A stretch of DNA of 64,000 nucleotides from Calonectria ilicicola (GCA_020809705.1 CP085831.1:124001-188000), one strand, 5' to 3'. Counted from the first letter of the stretch, positions 36,320 through 48,038 are shown. The notes: generated by a model not told the origin, from the letters alone. Program-made: numbers and translations.

Positions 36320-36452
36320 TTTGTTGGCTGGTGCGTTTGTTGCGGTACTTCTGGGGCGGGAGGTATTGTTTTGTGGAGTAGGATTCTGGCTGTTGAAGTT
36401 GCGATTGATTCTGAGCTGTAATTTTCTCCATCTAGTCGTGCGGGGATGATGT

Positions 36453-36460
36453 CTTATATA
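36453..36460 (-). promoter_or_regulatory. TATA box of the ABM-like gene
   Basis: TATATAAG on the minus strand, about 135 bp before the ATG at 36319. Confidence 0.5.
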
Positions 36461-37241
36461 CCACATAGGGACCATGGTATCTCAATTGGGGTCCTCGTAA
36501 CCCACTCCTACAGCGTGTAAGGTCCAAGGAGGAATAGTCTAATTAGGAAGTGAAGATCTGTCTTCAATGGTGTCGCTCTTCTCCCTATCGTAGAAAATTG
36601 GAGAATGGAACCGCCAGAAGAAAGATAATAATGGTGCTGTGACTTGGATGAGACGTGCCATGTCGGATCTGGAACCGATATTTTCGGTGGCCGCGGATTG
36701 CGAAGGTTACTAGTTGCCAATCTAGGAAATTACATGACCGAGAGCCGAAAGCAAGAGGCACGCAAGGGTCCGTGTTGATTGAATATCGGAGCTTAATATG
36801 CCCTAGCCACACGCTACGCTACGCCACCGTTACTCTAACGTTGAGGGAAAGGTTCCAAGTCAAAGCTTAGGAGTAATCTACTGCTAGTGAAGAACATTCA
36901 ACTTTCCTAAAGTTAGAGAAACTTTCACGATCTAGTTACATAGTAATTGATGTGGACCACTCCATTACCCATCATAAACAGCGTAAACTCCGTTCGGCTT
37001 ATTTTGCAATTCACCGGTGACTCGTTTCAAAGGACTGTATCTGTGTGTTGGTCCATTAGGTCATGGGAGTTTTGAGTGGGTGGGGGTCTGGCGGACATTC
37101 GGCCATCGATAGCTTATCAATAGCGCCGTACGACTTGCATTCTATCAAGTCCTTCGAGGTTTAGAATGCTTAGAATTACGGATATCATGATAACAGCCAC
37201 GAATCTTGCTAGCAGGATAGTATAAATCAATTATTGTTGTT
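36461..37241. other. Intergenic
   Basis: Spacer between the ABM-like gene promoter and the 3' end of the Zn2Cys6 gene. Short ORFs on both strands show no family features. Confidence 0.4.
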
Positions 37242-39277
37242 CTAAATAATAAAAAAGCAAGGCGAAGTCATTGTAGGATCTTCGATATTCATGGACGGTG
37301 AAAAGTCCATCTCATTTTCGAATACAGGGTACGTTCCAACTTCGGCGCTGTTTCTAGCTGGGTCATTTAGTGCAAGGCCGTCGAAATTATCTTCATTTGC
37401 ATGTTCTTTTGTCATCAAATCAATTATTGCTTGGCTTGCTTCCTTCATCTTTATTTTGGTTGAAGTTCCAAATTCCAACGCCTCTAGCATAGCAACTAAA
37501 AGAACAGCGCCAGCGTGAATGCGAAAGTGCGTCACGGAACGGGCTGCATATGATTCCGTGAGCTGTATAGTCCTTCTAAGAGCTGTCCATGCGATTTCTT
37601 TTGGAGATTCCTGCATAGTATCAAGAGAATGTGCGCTAAAATCACATCTTCTGAGACCAAGACTGACATGAATGATGGCGATGGCGAAATCCTCCTTGAG
37701 AAGATCCAGCAAACAGATCGTCCCGCCTGCTTTGATGGTCGCTTCGTACAATCCCTCTTGGCAGACTATTAGTGCGAGAGAATTTTCAAGAACGGCTATC
37801 TGCGCCCCATTTGAATCGCGAGATGCATCAGTCTTTTTAACAAACGGCTGATATAAATCAAGCAGCACTCTACGTATAAAGACTTCAAGGAGGCCCCGTT
37901 GCATTAAAATGCCGACAGAATCTTGACTTTCCTCATCTACCAGTATCGACAATGAGGTATGCAGGGATTCTCGTAATTTTGTACTAAGCCTTTCAACCTC
38001 GTCATATCCAAGGTTTGGGTTGACTGACGCAAGCTTTTCCAGCCCGACCGAAGTGATCGTCAGTGTCTCAGACAAGAGAGTAATAAAAAACATGCGACTT
38101 TTTTCACATGTCTTTTCAAGCTCCTGGTGCCATGTCCTTTGCCATTTGCCCTTTGAGTCGAGAGTATTATCATGATACTGAAACCTAGCGTCGTATTCTG
38201 CTTGTCGAATGAGAGGAGGTAGATTTGAGTGAATCGAAACAAGTTGGTCCATGAAGACAATACTTGTCCATACAATCAGTCGACCAAGGCCCTCGGCTGG
38301 AGAAACTCCAGGGAAATGTCGTGGATGACGGTGAAGTGCTAACTTTTGTGCACCCCGAACTGTGATTCCCAATTGTATTGCGCAGTCTGATGCATTGCCT
38401 GGAGTGTCTAAGCCCATGATCTTTGCCATGGCTATGATGCACAGCGCCCGCACATGACCTAAATCATGGAAGCCTTGCGATTGAGAAATATCTAGCATTG
38501 ATGTGGCAGCCAAAAATAGGCTCTTTGCAATAACAGGGGGGTCAAGATCGCTCAAGGGTGTGTTGTTAGCTACCACAGTGTGACAGCTAAGCGAGAGCAT
38601 CAAAAAGAGTTGGATAATAAACGATGAGCTAGCCGTTTCTGGGCTTCTCCAGAACTGGGATATCTCTTGATCAAATTGTTCATGGTTCCAGAGCGGAATG
38701 ATTTGGTCAAATGTTTCCATATAGTGTAATATCAAAATATCAATCGCCTCCCGGTTCAACAGACGCATTAGGCGTTCAATTGTGGAATTAGGCTGAGGCG
38801 AAACAGCGATGGGGTCGTTGGTATTATCAAAGGCATGACCAGATTTCGGTAAAAATAAATATTTCAGATTTTTGATACTATTGTAGAGCTGTTGAAGCTC
38901 TGGTTCGAGGCCGAGACCGAATAGGTACGGCCGGGCCTCTGTAAACTAGGATCATGTTAGTTTCACGATTTCATTTTGCGAGGACGACTTACATCCCAAC
39001 ATAGCGCTGGCCAAGAGTTTGTGAGCCCAAGGCGTGCCTTGCCATCAACAAAGGCGCCAAGCACCGGGAATTCCGGACGGGTTTGATCGTCGGCTAGGGA
39101 ACCGGTCTTGCTGGCCTGGTAAAGGCATTCACTGCTCCGACCTGCGACTGAGCATCTGTCACAGGGTTGGCCCCGACCACATTTGACTTTCCGTTGGTGG
39201 CAAGGTAGACATGATACAATGGGTCTGCTTTTACGCGTCCCGGCGCTAGCTTGCCAAGAGACCAAATGTTTTTCCAT
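37242..39277 (-). CDS. Zn2Cys6 transcription factor
   Basis: Two exons (39277-38993, 38945-37242), 662 aa. The N-terminal cluster SCLPCHQRKVKCGRGQPC followed by DRCSVAGRSSEC fits CX2CX6CX5CX2CX8C. The large C-terminal region has the Fungal_trans/middle-homology character: LHYMETFDQIIPLWNHEQF, then HVRALCIIAMAKIMGLD and KLALHRHPRHFPGVSPAEGL. It is divergently transcribed from the FAD monooxygenase across 475 bp, so it is the likely pathway regulator of that gene and of the nearby transporter. The intergenic region carries a repeated CCGGTCC motif also found before the transporter. Confidence 0.9.
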
Positions 39278-39752
39278 GACTGGATTTCGTGAGAATGGCG
39301 GGGATTACTTGGTCTGGCTCTTTCGGAGATGGCGGCGAAGAAGTGACGAAAATGGCGAAAGAGGAGCCTCGACTCTTTAACTACGGTAGCTTGGGAATGC
39401 GCGCTAACAAAGAGGTTACGCTGAGTGCTTTGTTCGTCCCCCGGTCCCGGTCCCAGAGCGGCCTGAGCACGGTGGTCAGTGTTGAAAATCTCTTGTTAGC
39501 CACTAAACTCGTAGTTTTACCCGAGTTGGATATTTTCTGTGGGGCCTCGGCGACTCGGTGATGGCGATTCCTTTTTGGGTCATGTGTATGGTTGATTTGA
39601 AGGCGTGTATGGTGCAGTAGATGGTGAAATGAATCTATAAAGTATTTGCATCTCCCTACTAGAACAAAGTACAAACCAACAATTCAACTCCATTCCATCT
39701 AGTATTTCAAATCACAACTCCACTTAACCCATTCTTTAACTCTTCAATCGCC
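39278..39752. promoter_or_regulatory. Bidirectional promoter, regulator and FAD monooxygenase
   Basis: 475 bp between divergent starts. CCGGTCCCGGTCCC at 39441-39454 holds two overlapping CCGGTCC units, a plausible Zn2Cys6 target. TATAAA at 39636-39641 serves the monooxygenase. Confidence 0.55.
39441..39454. promoter_or_regulatory. Direct repeat of CCGGTCC, candidate operator
   Basis: Two overlapping CCGGTCC units. The same 7-mer forms an inverted repeat at 42946-42970 before the transporter gene. Confidence 0.4.
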
Positions 39753-41061
39753 ATGCCGTTAAAAGTTGTCATCATCGGAGCCGGTATTGCTGGTTTGGCG
39801 TCTGCTGCAGTCCTTCGCGGCAAAGCCGATATCACGATCCTTGAGCGCAGTTCCGAGCAACGCATCAAAGGCGGCCAAGGACTTGGCTTGGGCCCAAATG
39901 CGACCAAGATCCTTGAGTCAATGGGCTTTGATCGGGTCAAGGCTCGTGCTGTAGTGTCCAGAGGTCTCAAGGCCTACGACGGTAGCACAGGAGAACTCGT
40001 CAAGGAAATTAATATGGACATGGCGGCACAGTATGGCACCGATTGGCTCATGACTCATCGGGAAGATTTGCGAGCCGAAATATTCCGTCTGGCAACCGAG
40101 GATGGCCTTGGAAATATACCCAATATCAGGTATACTGTCAAGGTCGAGGATGTAGATGTCAATGAAGGCATCGTGACTTTGGAAGGTGGTGAGACCATCC
40201 AAGGAGACATTGTTATTGGTCAGTATATTCCCCCACTACGTTTTCCCCGTCATACTTATGCCCATATACAGTCGCCGCCGGTATCCACTCAACCCTCAAG
40301 CGAAAGATTCTCGGAGAAGGTGAATTTAACACCGCTCCGACTGGTCAAAGCATTTTCCGTTTTCTCGTCTCCGCCGAAAATGCCACAAAAGTCGCAGGTG
40401 AACTTCCTGCATGGTGGGATCCCAAGGCCGGAGGTTACTTATCCATCATGCGGCCTACCGACGACTCTAATCGAGCCCTCATCACTTACCCCTGTAGGAA
40501 CTTTGAGTATTGCAACTTTAGTTGTGCTTTCCCCAACGAATATTTGAAGGAGCGAGCTGGAGAGTCTTGGTACGCTGATGGAGATCTCAATGAGGTGATG
40601 GCAATTTTCAAGGATTTCCCTGAGCTTTATACCAGCTTTATGAAGTAAGTTAAAGTGATTCTTAGAACACCATACCTGTTATTAATGAACCAAGGTACGC
40701 CGAAGAGATCAAGGTTTGGGAACTCCGTGATCATGACCCATTTCCCACCTTCGTTCGCGGCCGTGCAGCTTTGATTGGTGATGCAGCTCATGCAATGGCA
40801 CCATTCCAAGGTCAAGGAGCAGCCCAGGCTATAGAAGATGCCGAGGCATTCCGCCTCCTTCTTGAAGCCGAAGTCGAACGAGACGACGTTCCCCAAATCC
40901 TTGAGCGCTGGAACAAAGTTCGCAAGCCACGAGCTTCACAGGTTCAAGCGAACACTCGCCATGCAAGCAAAAAGCTCAACGAAAATAACTCCATGGACAA
41001 CATGTCTTTCAACTGGAACTATGATGGAATCTTTGAAGAATTAAAGAAGATTGAGAGTTAG
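39753..41061 (+). CDS. FAD-dependent aromatic monooxygenase (salicylate-hydroxylase-like)
   Basis: Three exons (39753-40218, 40272-40644, 40695-41061), 401 aa. The PHBH-type flavoprotein landmarks are present: GAGIAGLASA for the ADP moiety, THREDLRAEIF, and GDAAHAMAPFQGQGAAQAIED for the FAD ribityl/pyrophosphate. Length matches class A hydroxylases such as salicylate 1-monooxygenase. These use NAD(P)H and O2 to hydroxylate aromatic acids. The neighbours (a divergent Zn2Cys6 regulator and a tail-to-tail ACS-family transporter) form a typical uptake and degradation triplet. The substrate is inferred only by class. Confidence 0.9.
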
Positions 41062-41200
41062 GCTGAGCACAGAAAATATTTAAAGGGTAGCTCAGCGATT
41101 ATACTATCCATATTATATGTCAAAAGCCTTATAGATGACAAATTCGTGGAAATTGACAACCGGTTGCGAAAGTGGTGTACGTTTTTATGATAATTGCACG

Positions 41201-42803
41201 TTACGCCTTGGCCCGTCGTAGAAGAACATGTAATGTGATGTAGACAAACACACCAAACCCCAGCATTCCTGAAATGACACCGAAGCCCATCAAATATTTA
41301 GGTGCATCTTCCGATGGGAAGAGATAAGCCCCGTAAATTTGAGCTAGGTTGCCCATCCCATTCATGAGGGCGAGGGCAACTGCTCGGACCTCAGCATCCA
41401 TCGACCCGAAGGCGGAGGATGCAAAGCTCAGTGAAACAGCATTTGAAGCCCAAAGACCAGCAGCCATTAGGACCAATAGAGAATAGCGAGCAGTAAAGTT
41501 ATAAACGGTGCATACTGCTACTGAAGTAATCAGCGAGAATGTGAGCCAGCCTGCAATGACCAATCCACGATATGCTGGGATAAGATCCGAAAAATAACCA
41601 GTGATGGCTGTGCATACAAATGCAACTGCCCAAATGGGGACCTAGGATTTATTATTAGATGATTGAAGATTTAACAAGCAAAGGCCACTGACCGTCATAT
41701 ACTGAGCTTGCACCGTACTTGTATAGCCCAGACCATGGACTAAGGTTGGATAGAAGTACGAGAGCGTGGACGACCCGACAATTACCTACAATTGTAGTTC
41801 GGTAAGCTTGTTGTTCGTTATGAATTGGGAGAAGACGTACCATGTAACCGAAGATGAAACCCCATGTCCTCCAATCACAGAGCGCTACAACGAAAGATTT
41901 GCCTTTTCCAATCTTGTCTTCTCCAGTTCTGACCATGATCTGGTCTTCCTGCAGCCTAGCGATCGCAATATCTCTTTCTCTTTGAGTAAGGCGTTTGGAA
42001 TTGGCTGGGAAGTCCAGGAGGAGAAATGCAGAAACAGCGGCCCATCCGACAGTGGCAGCGCCTTCGACGATGAACAACCATCGCCACCCTCGAAGACCAT
42101 GCGCACCCTCCAAACCTTTGGTGATAGCGCCAGCCAGTAGGCCTCCGAATGCGCCAGAAAGAATAGCAGCAGACATGAAGACGGCAAATCGTTTCGACTG
42201 TTCACTTCTCTTGTACCAGGAGGAAATAATGAGAAGAATACCGGGGGCAAAGCCCGACTCCATCACACCAACAAATACTCGCAAAATTATCAGATGGTGA
42301 TAGTTTTTGACTACAGCCATGACACATGTCAGGACGCCCCAAACGGCCATAATTCCAGGTAAATATAATGACGGTCGAGTGCGGATGAGGATCATGTTCG
42401 ACGGCGGTTCGAAAATAACGTAGCCAACTGTGTGTTTGTCAGCAGATTGTACAACATGGTGCGCGTGGAAATACAGAAGGTTTACTGAAGAAGACCACAA
42501 GAACGACACTGTACTGTGATGAGGTCAACTCAAGATCATCGGCCATGCCGGCAATCTTTGCATTTCCGATGCTGTGGGTTTGTCAGCTATAAAATAAAAC
42601 ATGAAGCCGTGTTATTAGTCGACGTACTTGGTACGGTCCATGTATGATAGCAAGTACATGATCCAAATGACAGGCAAAAGGAAAAGATCAATCTTCTTGA
42701 CAAGTTGTTTCTCCTCCTCCTCAGTCCAAGTGATACCCTGAGCAACTTCAACATGCTCGGACTTATCACCCATCAAGTCCAGGTCATGCTTGTTGGGGTC
42801 CAT
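41201..42803 (-). CDS. MFS transporter, anion:cation symporter (ACS) family
   Basis: About five exons. The N-terminal cytosolic part has EEEEKQLVKKIDLFLLPVIW and the first helix LLSYMDRT. The frame continues as NIGNAKIAGM after an intron, the family hallmark. Further hydrophobic segments number about twelve in all, with FVGVMESGFAPG and RGWRWLFIVEGAATV marking the ACS (allantoate/tartrate/nicotinate permease) group. The C terminus is RRAKA. It is tail-to-tail with the FAD monooxygenase, 140 bp apart, and probably imports an organic anion used by that pathway. A perfect inverted repeat lies 143 bp upstream of the ATG. Confidence 0.9.
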
Positions 42804-42945
42804 GATTGTACGCGAGCCGCAACACGGTGCTTGTTTCACTCTCAAAGAGAAAGGAGAAAAACACTACCAAAGATGAGTGGGCAATGGCAAAAGCCTTGGA
42901 GAGTTCCATGGAAACCAGCACATCTCTTGCTTTAAATGGGTTCAA

Positions 42946-42970
42946 GAGGACCGGATCCAGACCGGTCCTC
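42946..42970. promoter_or_regulatory. Perfect 9-bp inverted repeat before the transporter
   Basis: GAGGACCGG, a 7-nt spacer, then CCGGTCCTC. CGG-bearing inverted repeats are typical Zn2Cys6 dimer sites, and the half-site shares CCGGTCC with the regulator/monooxygenase promoter. Confidence 0.5.
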
Positions 42971-43673
42971 ACACCCCGTGGGGAAGTGGGTTTGCGGGGA
43001 TTCACGCCAAAATAATTAGACTCTCGAGCAGATGCCCCCACCGCTCCCGTTGAGATTTCACAGAGGTCCAATCACAACACATAACGAACACCTCGCGAAC
43101 CGTAGACCTCGAACCGAGCCGGTCATGCAATTGTGAAATGGCGGCTAGTGGCACGGTGAGAGTAGCTCAAACATGCATGACCTTGGCAACAATTGAATGA
43201 AATTGAGGTGAATGAAGCTGGATACCCGGTATGGGGCTCCAGGTTCCAAGTTGATAAACTCGTTCGAGAGTCATCTCAAATCTACGTCTATACACATATT
43301 AGAGTCTGTCAAAAAAAAAAAGAGAAACATGAAAATAGTCAGGTGGTCAGTTGGGGCGACAGCTGGTCCGGGCGCCTCGTAACGGGGGCGCACCTCGAAG
43401 CGAGGCCAGTCCCCGGAAGCAGTTAGCCTCCTCGGTTCGCAAAACATCCACTCGGCTCCTCCACGTATAATGTACAAGGAGCGCAGGTGCATGTCGTACT
43501 CTTGGAAACGTAAATGTGTTCACACGATGTGTAATTGCATTTAAAGTCGCCCCATATACCCCTGGAACCAACTGGAGGGCGAGGCAGCCAACGCTTTTTG
43601 GTTGAGGTCCAAGGATTCACTTGCATGATATTCCTTGGGTTAACTTGGTATTGGGTCATCACATACATACTCA
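42971..43673. other. Intergenic
   Basis: No gene recognised; overlapping short ORFs on both strands look like chance. Confidence 0.4.
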
Positions 43674-45689
43674 ATGGACTCTCAGATGAAACATGATGAT
43701 TCTGCAGCTCAAAACATGTCTGGGACAAGACAAATTCCAGAAGATCCACCCAAATGTAATGTTATGACAGAGAGTTCCGATAAAGTTAACGAAGTTTTGA
43801 CAACGATGGGACATTTCATTTCCAAAGTTCGCCAGGAAGAAGGCAACGTTGCTCAAAATCAGTAAGACTTAGGACAACATGGTAATCCCTGCGCGTTGCA
43901 AGACTGATGATGTGAACAGTTCTAACAGCCTCCGAGCTGCCGCGATTGGGATCTCACTATACAAGTACGTGATGGAATATTCTCCTAATAACGCGTCCTG
44001 TTTCAACCGCGATAGATTGGTTCTGTCAGGTCGTATGTGCCCCTTATTCCTACGGGTCTTAGTTGTTCCGCTGACTTGCTGCCCTAGGCTATGCAGGTGC
44101 ATGGGAATTCTTATTTACCTACTTTATTGGGGTTAGATATGATGCAACCAACCAGGTGCCACAGGCGGCTTTAGTGGAAAAGGCAGGGAAGTGCGATGAT
44201 AACCCAACAAACACCATCGCGAATGCGGTTGGCCTCGCGATCGCGACACGGAATCTTGCCATGCTCTATAACAAACCAGGCTTTGAGCTACTCAATAACA
44301 TGATTTGGTGCATCGTTGATAGCACCAGCATTGAACAAGAAAATATGATGGAAATCGCCGCACTCGCCGCCTATTCAGAATTACATAATCTCTGTATTAT
44401 CTATGACGAAAGCTCCGCTTCAGATAAAAGCTCAACCGCGAGGACGCTCGACTTTGAAAAGTTGAAGATCCTCGGTTGGAACACCATTGATGTTCCAGAT
44501 ACAAACTTCAGTATTCCAGGCAAGTCATACTCTCTCTAGACGAAGATGTAATGGTATGCATTTGCATATCTCTAAGCACTTCTCGTTTCCATTCTACACT
44601 TAGATATTTTACCCCTCCAACCACAGCCTGGCTGACCTGTTGCTTCTAGTTCTTTGCAAAGCACTTTACGAAGCGAAAACGAGCGAGATGCCCACTTTTA
44701 TCACAATCAGGGCTCCCACAGACCTTGGAACCAAAACGTCTCTCGAAAATAACGGCAGTTTCCATATTTACGTTCCAGAATACATTTACGAATTCTTTGC
44801 GGATGCTCGCTGCAGAGGAGAGTCTCGCGAGGCAAAATGGGCTTCTACCATCCAGGTATATGAGAAATTGTACCCGACACTGGCCAACGAATTCAAGCGT
44901 CAAGTTGTTGGTGAAGGACGCGGCGCTTCCGTTGTCAGTTCGACCATAGCCGGATGGTATCTAGTCAAGCCATCTACTACATCAGCTATTAAATCAACCT
45001 TGCCTCCTCAACTCGCTCATCAAATAGACTTTGCACGACAGACTCCATCAAACTTGGAGAAAAAGCGTACCCGAGAGAACAGATCAGAAGAACAAATAAG
45101 CGGCGATGTAGCGGTGAAGAAAGCCAAGCGAGGCAGTCTCTATATTCGTCCATGCGACCCCGAAGAAGTTGCCGGGGCCTTTCTCGTCGCTGTCAGAGAA
45201 GCTCACATGACGACGACCATTTCCATGCCGCAGCATAGCCTCGCTCGATACCCGGACTGCTCATCTCGGATGGGTGTGACATTGGGAGGATATGTATTTT
45301 CCGAGACCGAGAATAACCTATTTGATTTGACACTCATCGGAGTGGGGGCTGAGATGTATTACACAATGGGCACGCGAGACTTTCTTCTCCAACAGTATGG
45401 GATGAGGGCGCGGGTAGTGTCCTTGCCCTGTCCCGCCATTTTCGAGCAACAGTCGGCAGAGTACAAGGAGTCGGTTCTCAGGTGCAAGAGCAGGAAGCCC
45501 ACAGTGGCAATTGATACAGGAAACAATGAGGTGTGGAGGCCGTATGCAGATGCATTAATCTCGTTAGAGCATGTTACCAGGGCGGTGGAGGCGCAATCTG
45601 AGAAGGGGTATCTCATCAATCAACATGCTATTATCGGTCCGAGAATTAAGTCGTTTGTCCAATCATTTGTAGGAGGACACCATAGATGA
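43674..45689 (+). CDS. Transketolase-family protein with degenerate active site
   Basis: Four exons (43674-43861, 43920-44029, 44088-44519, 44650-45689), 589 aa, about 100 shorter than transketolases or dihydroxyacetone synthases. Homology is clear in AAAIGISLYKYVMEYSPNN, NRDRLVLS, NAVGLAIATRNLA, YNKPGFEL, then KTSEMPTFITIRAP, and a C-terminal domain with IRPCDPEEVAGAFLVAVREA and LTLIGVGAEMYY. Key positions are lost. The GHPG loop reads HSNSL, SNGH reads SGYA, the Mg/TPP Gly-Asp after WCIV reads Asp-Ser, and the following Asn pair reads Glu-Ser. The central PYR domain with its catalytic Glu (REHAM) is replaced by a short basic linker (NLEKKRTREN, VAVKKAKRG). The last intron uses a GC donor (AG/GCAAGT). 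The frame is intact, so a non-catalytic protein is likely. Confidence 0.75.
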
Positions 45690-46788
45690 GAAGAACCAAT
45701 TATATAGCCGCAGTAACAACAACTACAGTGGCATCTCTGCGTGTGATAATTATTTTCATCTGCAACCGCTTCGAATATTAGATGGTGAGTGATCATGTTA
45801 CCCAATGTACATAAATTCACGCACCAACTGGGCCAAAAATCACATTCATGGGTCATCTGATAAGCCGAACCAATGCGCGCTTATTAGTCTGTGTCCGCCT
45901 CGTGCGCCTCGTTGCGCCCCAAACTTCAAAGAGCCTCAGCTGGCACCCCAAAATTTGCACCCCAAAATTCACACCCCAAATCTCATCCCGAAAAACTCCG
46001 CCCATGTCAAAAGCTATTAAGACGCCACGCTCCTCTTCCATCCCCAGCTAAAATCTGCTTCTTCGTCTTATTCTTCAGTCTTCCCTCCTCATCTTCACAT
46101 CCTTTACTTCACAACTTTCCTTAGCCTCTTATCTTGAGGCGGCTTCAAGCCGCAGTTTGAAAGTATATTGAAGCAGCAAACAATGATGTCATCCATCTAT
46201 ACCAATGCTTTTGTCCTCCCGTTTTTCTTCTTCTGTTCGTTTGTCTTCTTTTGTCTACTTATCTTCTTCTGTCTACTTGTCGTACCTCATTTATTTTTCT
46301 ACTTTTGTTTAGTCGTCCTCTTTTATCGAGTGATCACCCGTCCAGATGTTTGCCCCAATTCAGTTACCGCCCCCCTTTCAGACGCCGCGCTCTCAGACAT
46401 CGCTCTCCTTTCAGATGCTGGCATCTCAGGCCTCGATCCCTTTTTAAATGTCGCCGTCTCAGAAATAGTTCTCCGTTCGGATGCCGCCGATCGCTTTATA
46501 AATGACTCCGTCTCAGACTTCGTTCTCCGTCCAGGTGCTGGCCTGGATAGGGGATACTCGTGCGCTTTTCGCCGAGAAAACTCTTCATCGAAGTATTCAT
46601 GGGAAGCTTCTTCGTCACAAGCCTTTTTTAGATACCCGATATTTGTAGTTGCATGCTTCGGGGAATCATCACTAATAATTCTGTTCACACTCATTTTTCC
46701 CGGATTTCCTAGAAGTATGAGGTACCTTTGCACAACAATGCCTTGGGTCATTCCGCCGGCTCTGGTGGTACTCTGGGGGGTGTGCTGG
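45690..46788. other. Repeat-like, pyrimidine-rich region upstream of the C2H2 gene
   Basis: 45940-45990 has short CACCCCAAAAT repeats, and 46200-46330 is a TTCTTCT/GTCTACTT-rich tract. Over 46370-46550 an imperfect unit of about 55 nt (TCAGA, CGCTCTC, CTTTCAGATGC-like) repeats. Long ORFs exist on both strands (46168-46935 plus, 46751-46323 minus, the latter repeating SERRxxSE), but composition suggests repeat-derived reading rather than genes. Confidence 0.35.
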
Positions 46789-47830
46789 ATGTTTTATTCC
46801 CCTCCTACAATTGATGACCTCGATCAGAACGCTCCGTCTAGACTACAATGGAGCCCGACAGCAGAGAGTCAACAATTCCTGGATCCTCGCATTGCTACAG
46901 GCAAGTTCCAAAGCATCTCAGCACTCCATCTCTAACCTCATATAGATGTGCAGCTGGGCGTCGACCTCCTTGACTTGATTGATTGGAACGCGGTTGACTG
47001 GAATGGTTCATTGCCCACCTCAGATTGGGCTATCAGCCATTTAAGTAACAGCATCGCTGATTAACCTCAACATGATCAATTCCAATACCAAACGCTTGAC
47101 CCAAACATTCAACTAGCATTAGGCAATGTGAAAAATCCAGAAACTCAATTAGGCGTTAACAATGCGTTTCTTCATCCCAGTCCAAACGCTCCAGAAAAGG
47201 ATGAGCCAGAAACTGTGCCCCAGCGACAGGTCATCCCAAGTGGGTATGGAGAGTCATTTACAGTACCGTATGTATCCCAATTATGCCTTCCTTTGTAGGA
47301 AAGATTGAATCATCGCAGAGTGACGGTAGGCCAGATCCAGCTCTTGCACAACTAACAGGCTGACTTGTTCCGACTGCGACAACAAGATATTCACAACAAT
47401 GAGAGCACTTCAGAGGCATAAACGGGAGAATCATGCAAACGATGCCAGGCACTTTGTCTGTCCAGCGCCGAATTGCAAAAGGTCGCAACAGGGATTGGCG
47501 TTCAAACGAGAGGATCAGCTGCAACGTCACTTAAAAACATGCAAGCACAAACCTGATAATGGTGATGCCCCAAGCCTTGATCCCCATTCCCAGGAAAATC
47601 AGCGAAAAAGAAGCCAGATACATACAAATAGCGCAAGGGGACAAAAAAGGAGAAAAGGTGATGGCGAGAAGAGCACGGGGAGAACTGAGCAGGCGGTTGC
47701 CAAGATGGAAGAGGAGTTATCATTAGGGAGAGTTGTGTTGGACATGAAGGAGAAGGAATGTCAACGAGAAAGAGAGAGATTGGATAAGCTTCAAGAGTAC
47801 ATCCAAATGTTGAAAGAGCAGGAAGATTGA
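46789..47830 (+). CDS. C2H2 zinc finger protein with coiled-coil tail
   Basis: Likely start at 46789 (MFYSPPTIDDLDQ). Exon 1 ends at 46900. A GC-AG intron (46901-46945) joins RIAT to DVQLGVDLLDLIDWN. A second intron (47045-47116) joins DWAISHL to LGNVKNPETQ; without it, an in-frame TAA would stop the protein. The zinc region reads LTCSDCDNKIF, ALQRHKRENH, FVCPAPNCKRS and FKREDQLQRHLKTCKH, two fingers of the fungal C2H2 type. The C terminus is a basic then heptad-rich helix (KEKECQRERERLDKLQEYIQ). The junction between about 47270 and 47352 has no clean frame-keeping splice solution, so this part of the model is unsure. Probably a nuclear regulator. Confidence 0.6.
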
Positions 47831-48038
47831 GAAGAATGAACTGAGGATGATTTTGATTTGGGTTTAATTTTGACCGTGCAACATAACTTACCCTATACCA
47901 CAATCAATGACCCAAGCGTTGATTGGTCAGATTCTGTCGCTGAGAAAACCGGTGATTCCATGATGCCCCACACGACAAGGGTTAGGGCATCGTGCACGTT
48001 CATAATCGTCATTGGAGTTTCAACATGGCATCCAACAA

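Noticed and set aside
36655..36870. Plus-strand ORF of 71 codons
   Set aside because: Short, in an intergenic region, overlapped by an equally plausible minus-strand ORF, and no motif.
47066..47068. In-frame TAA in the C2H2 gene as a nonsense mutation
   Set aside because: A phase-compatible intron (47045-47116) removes it and keeps the frame, which is simpler.
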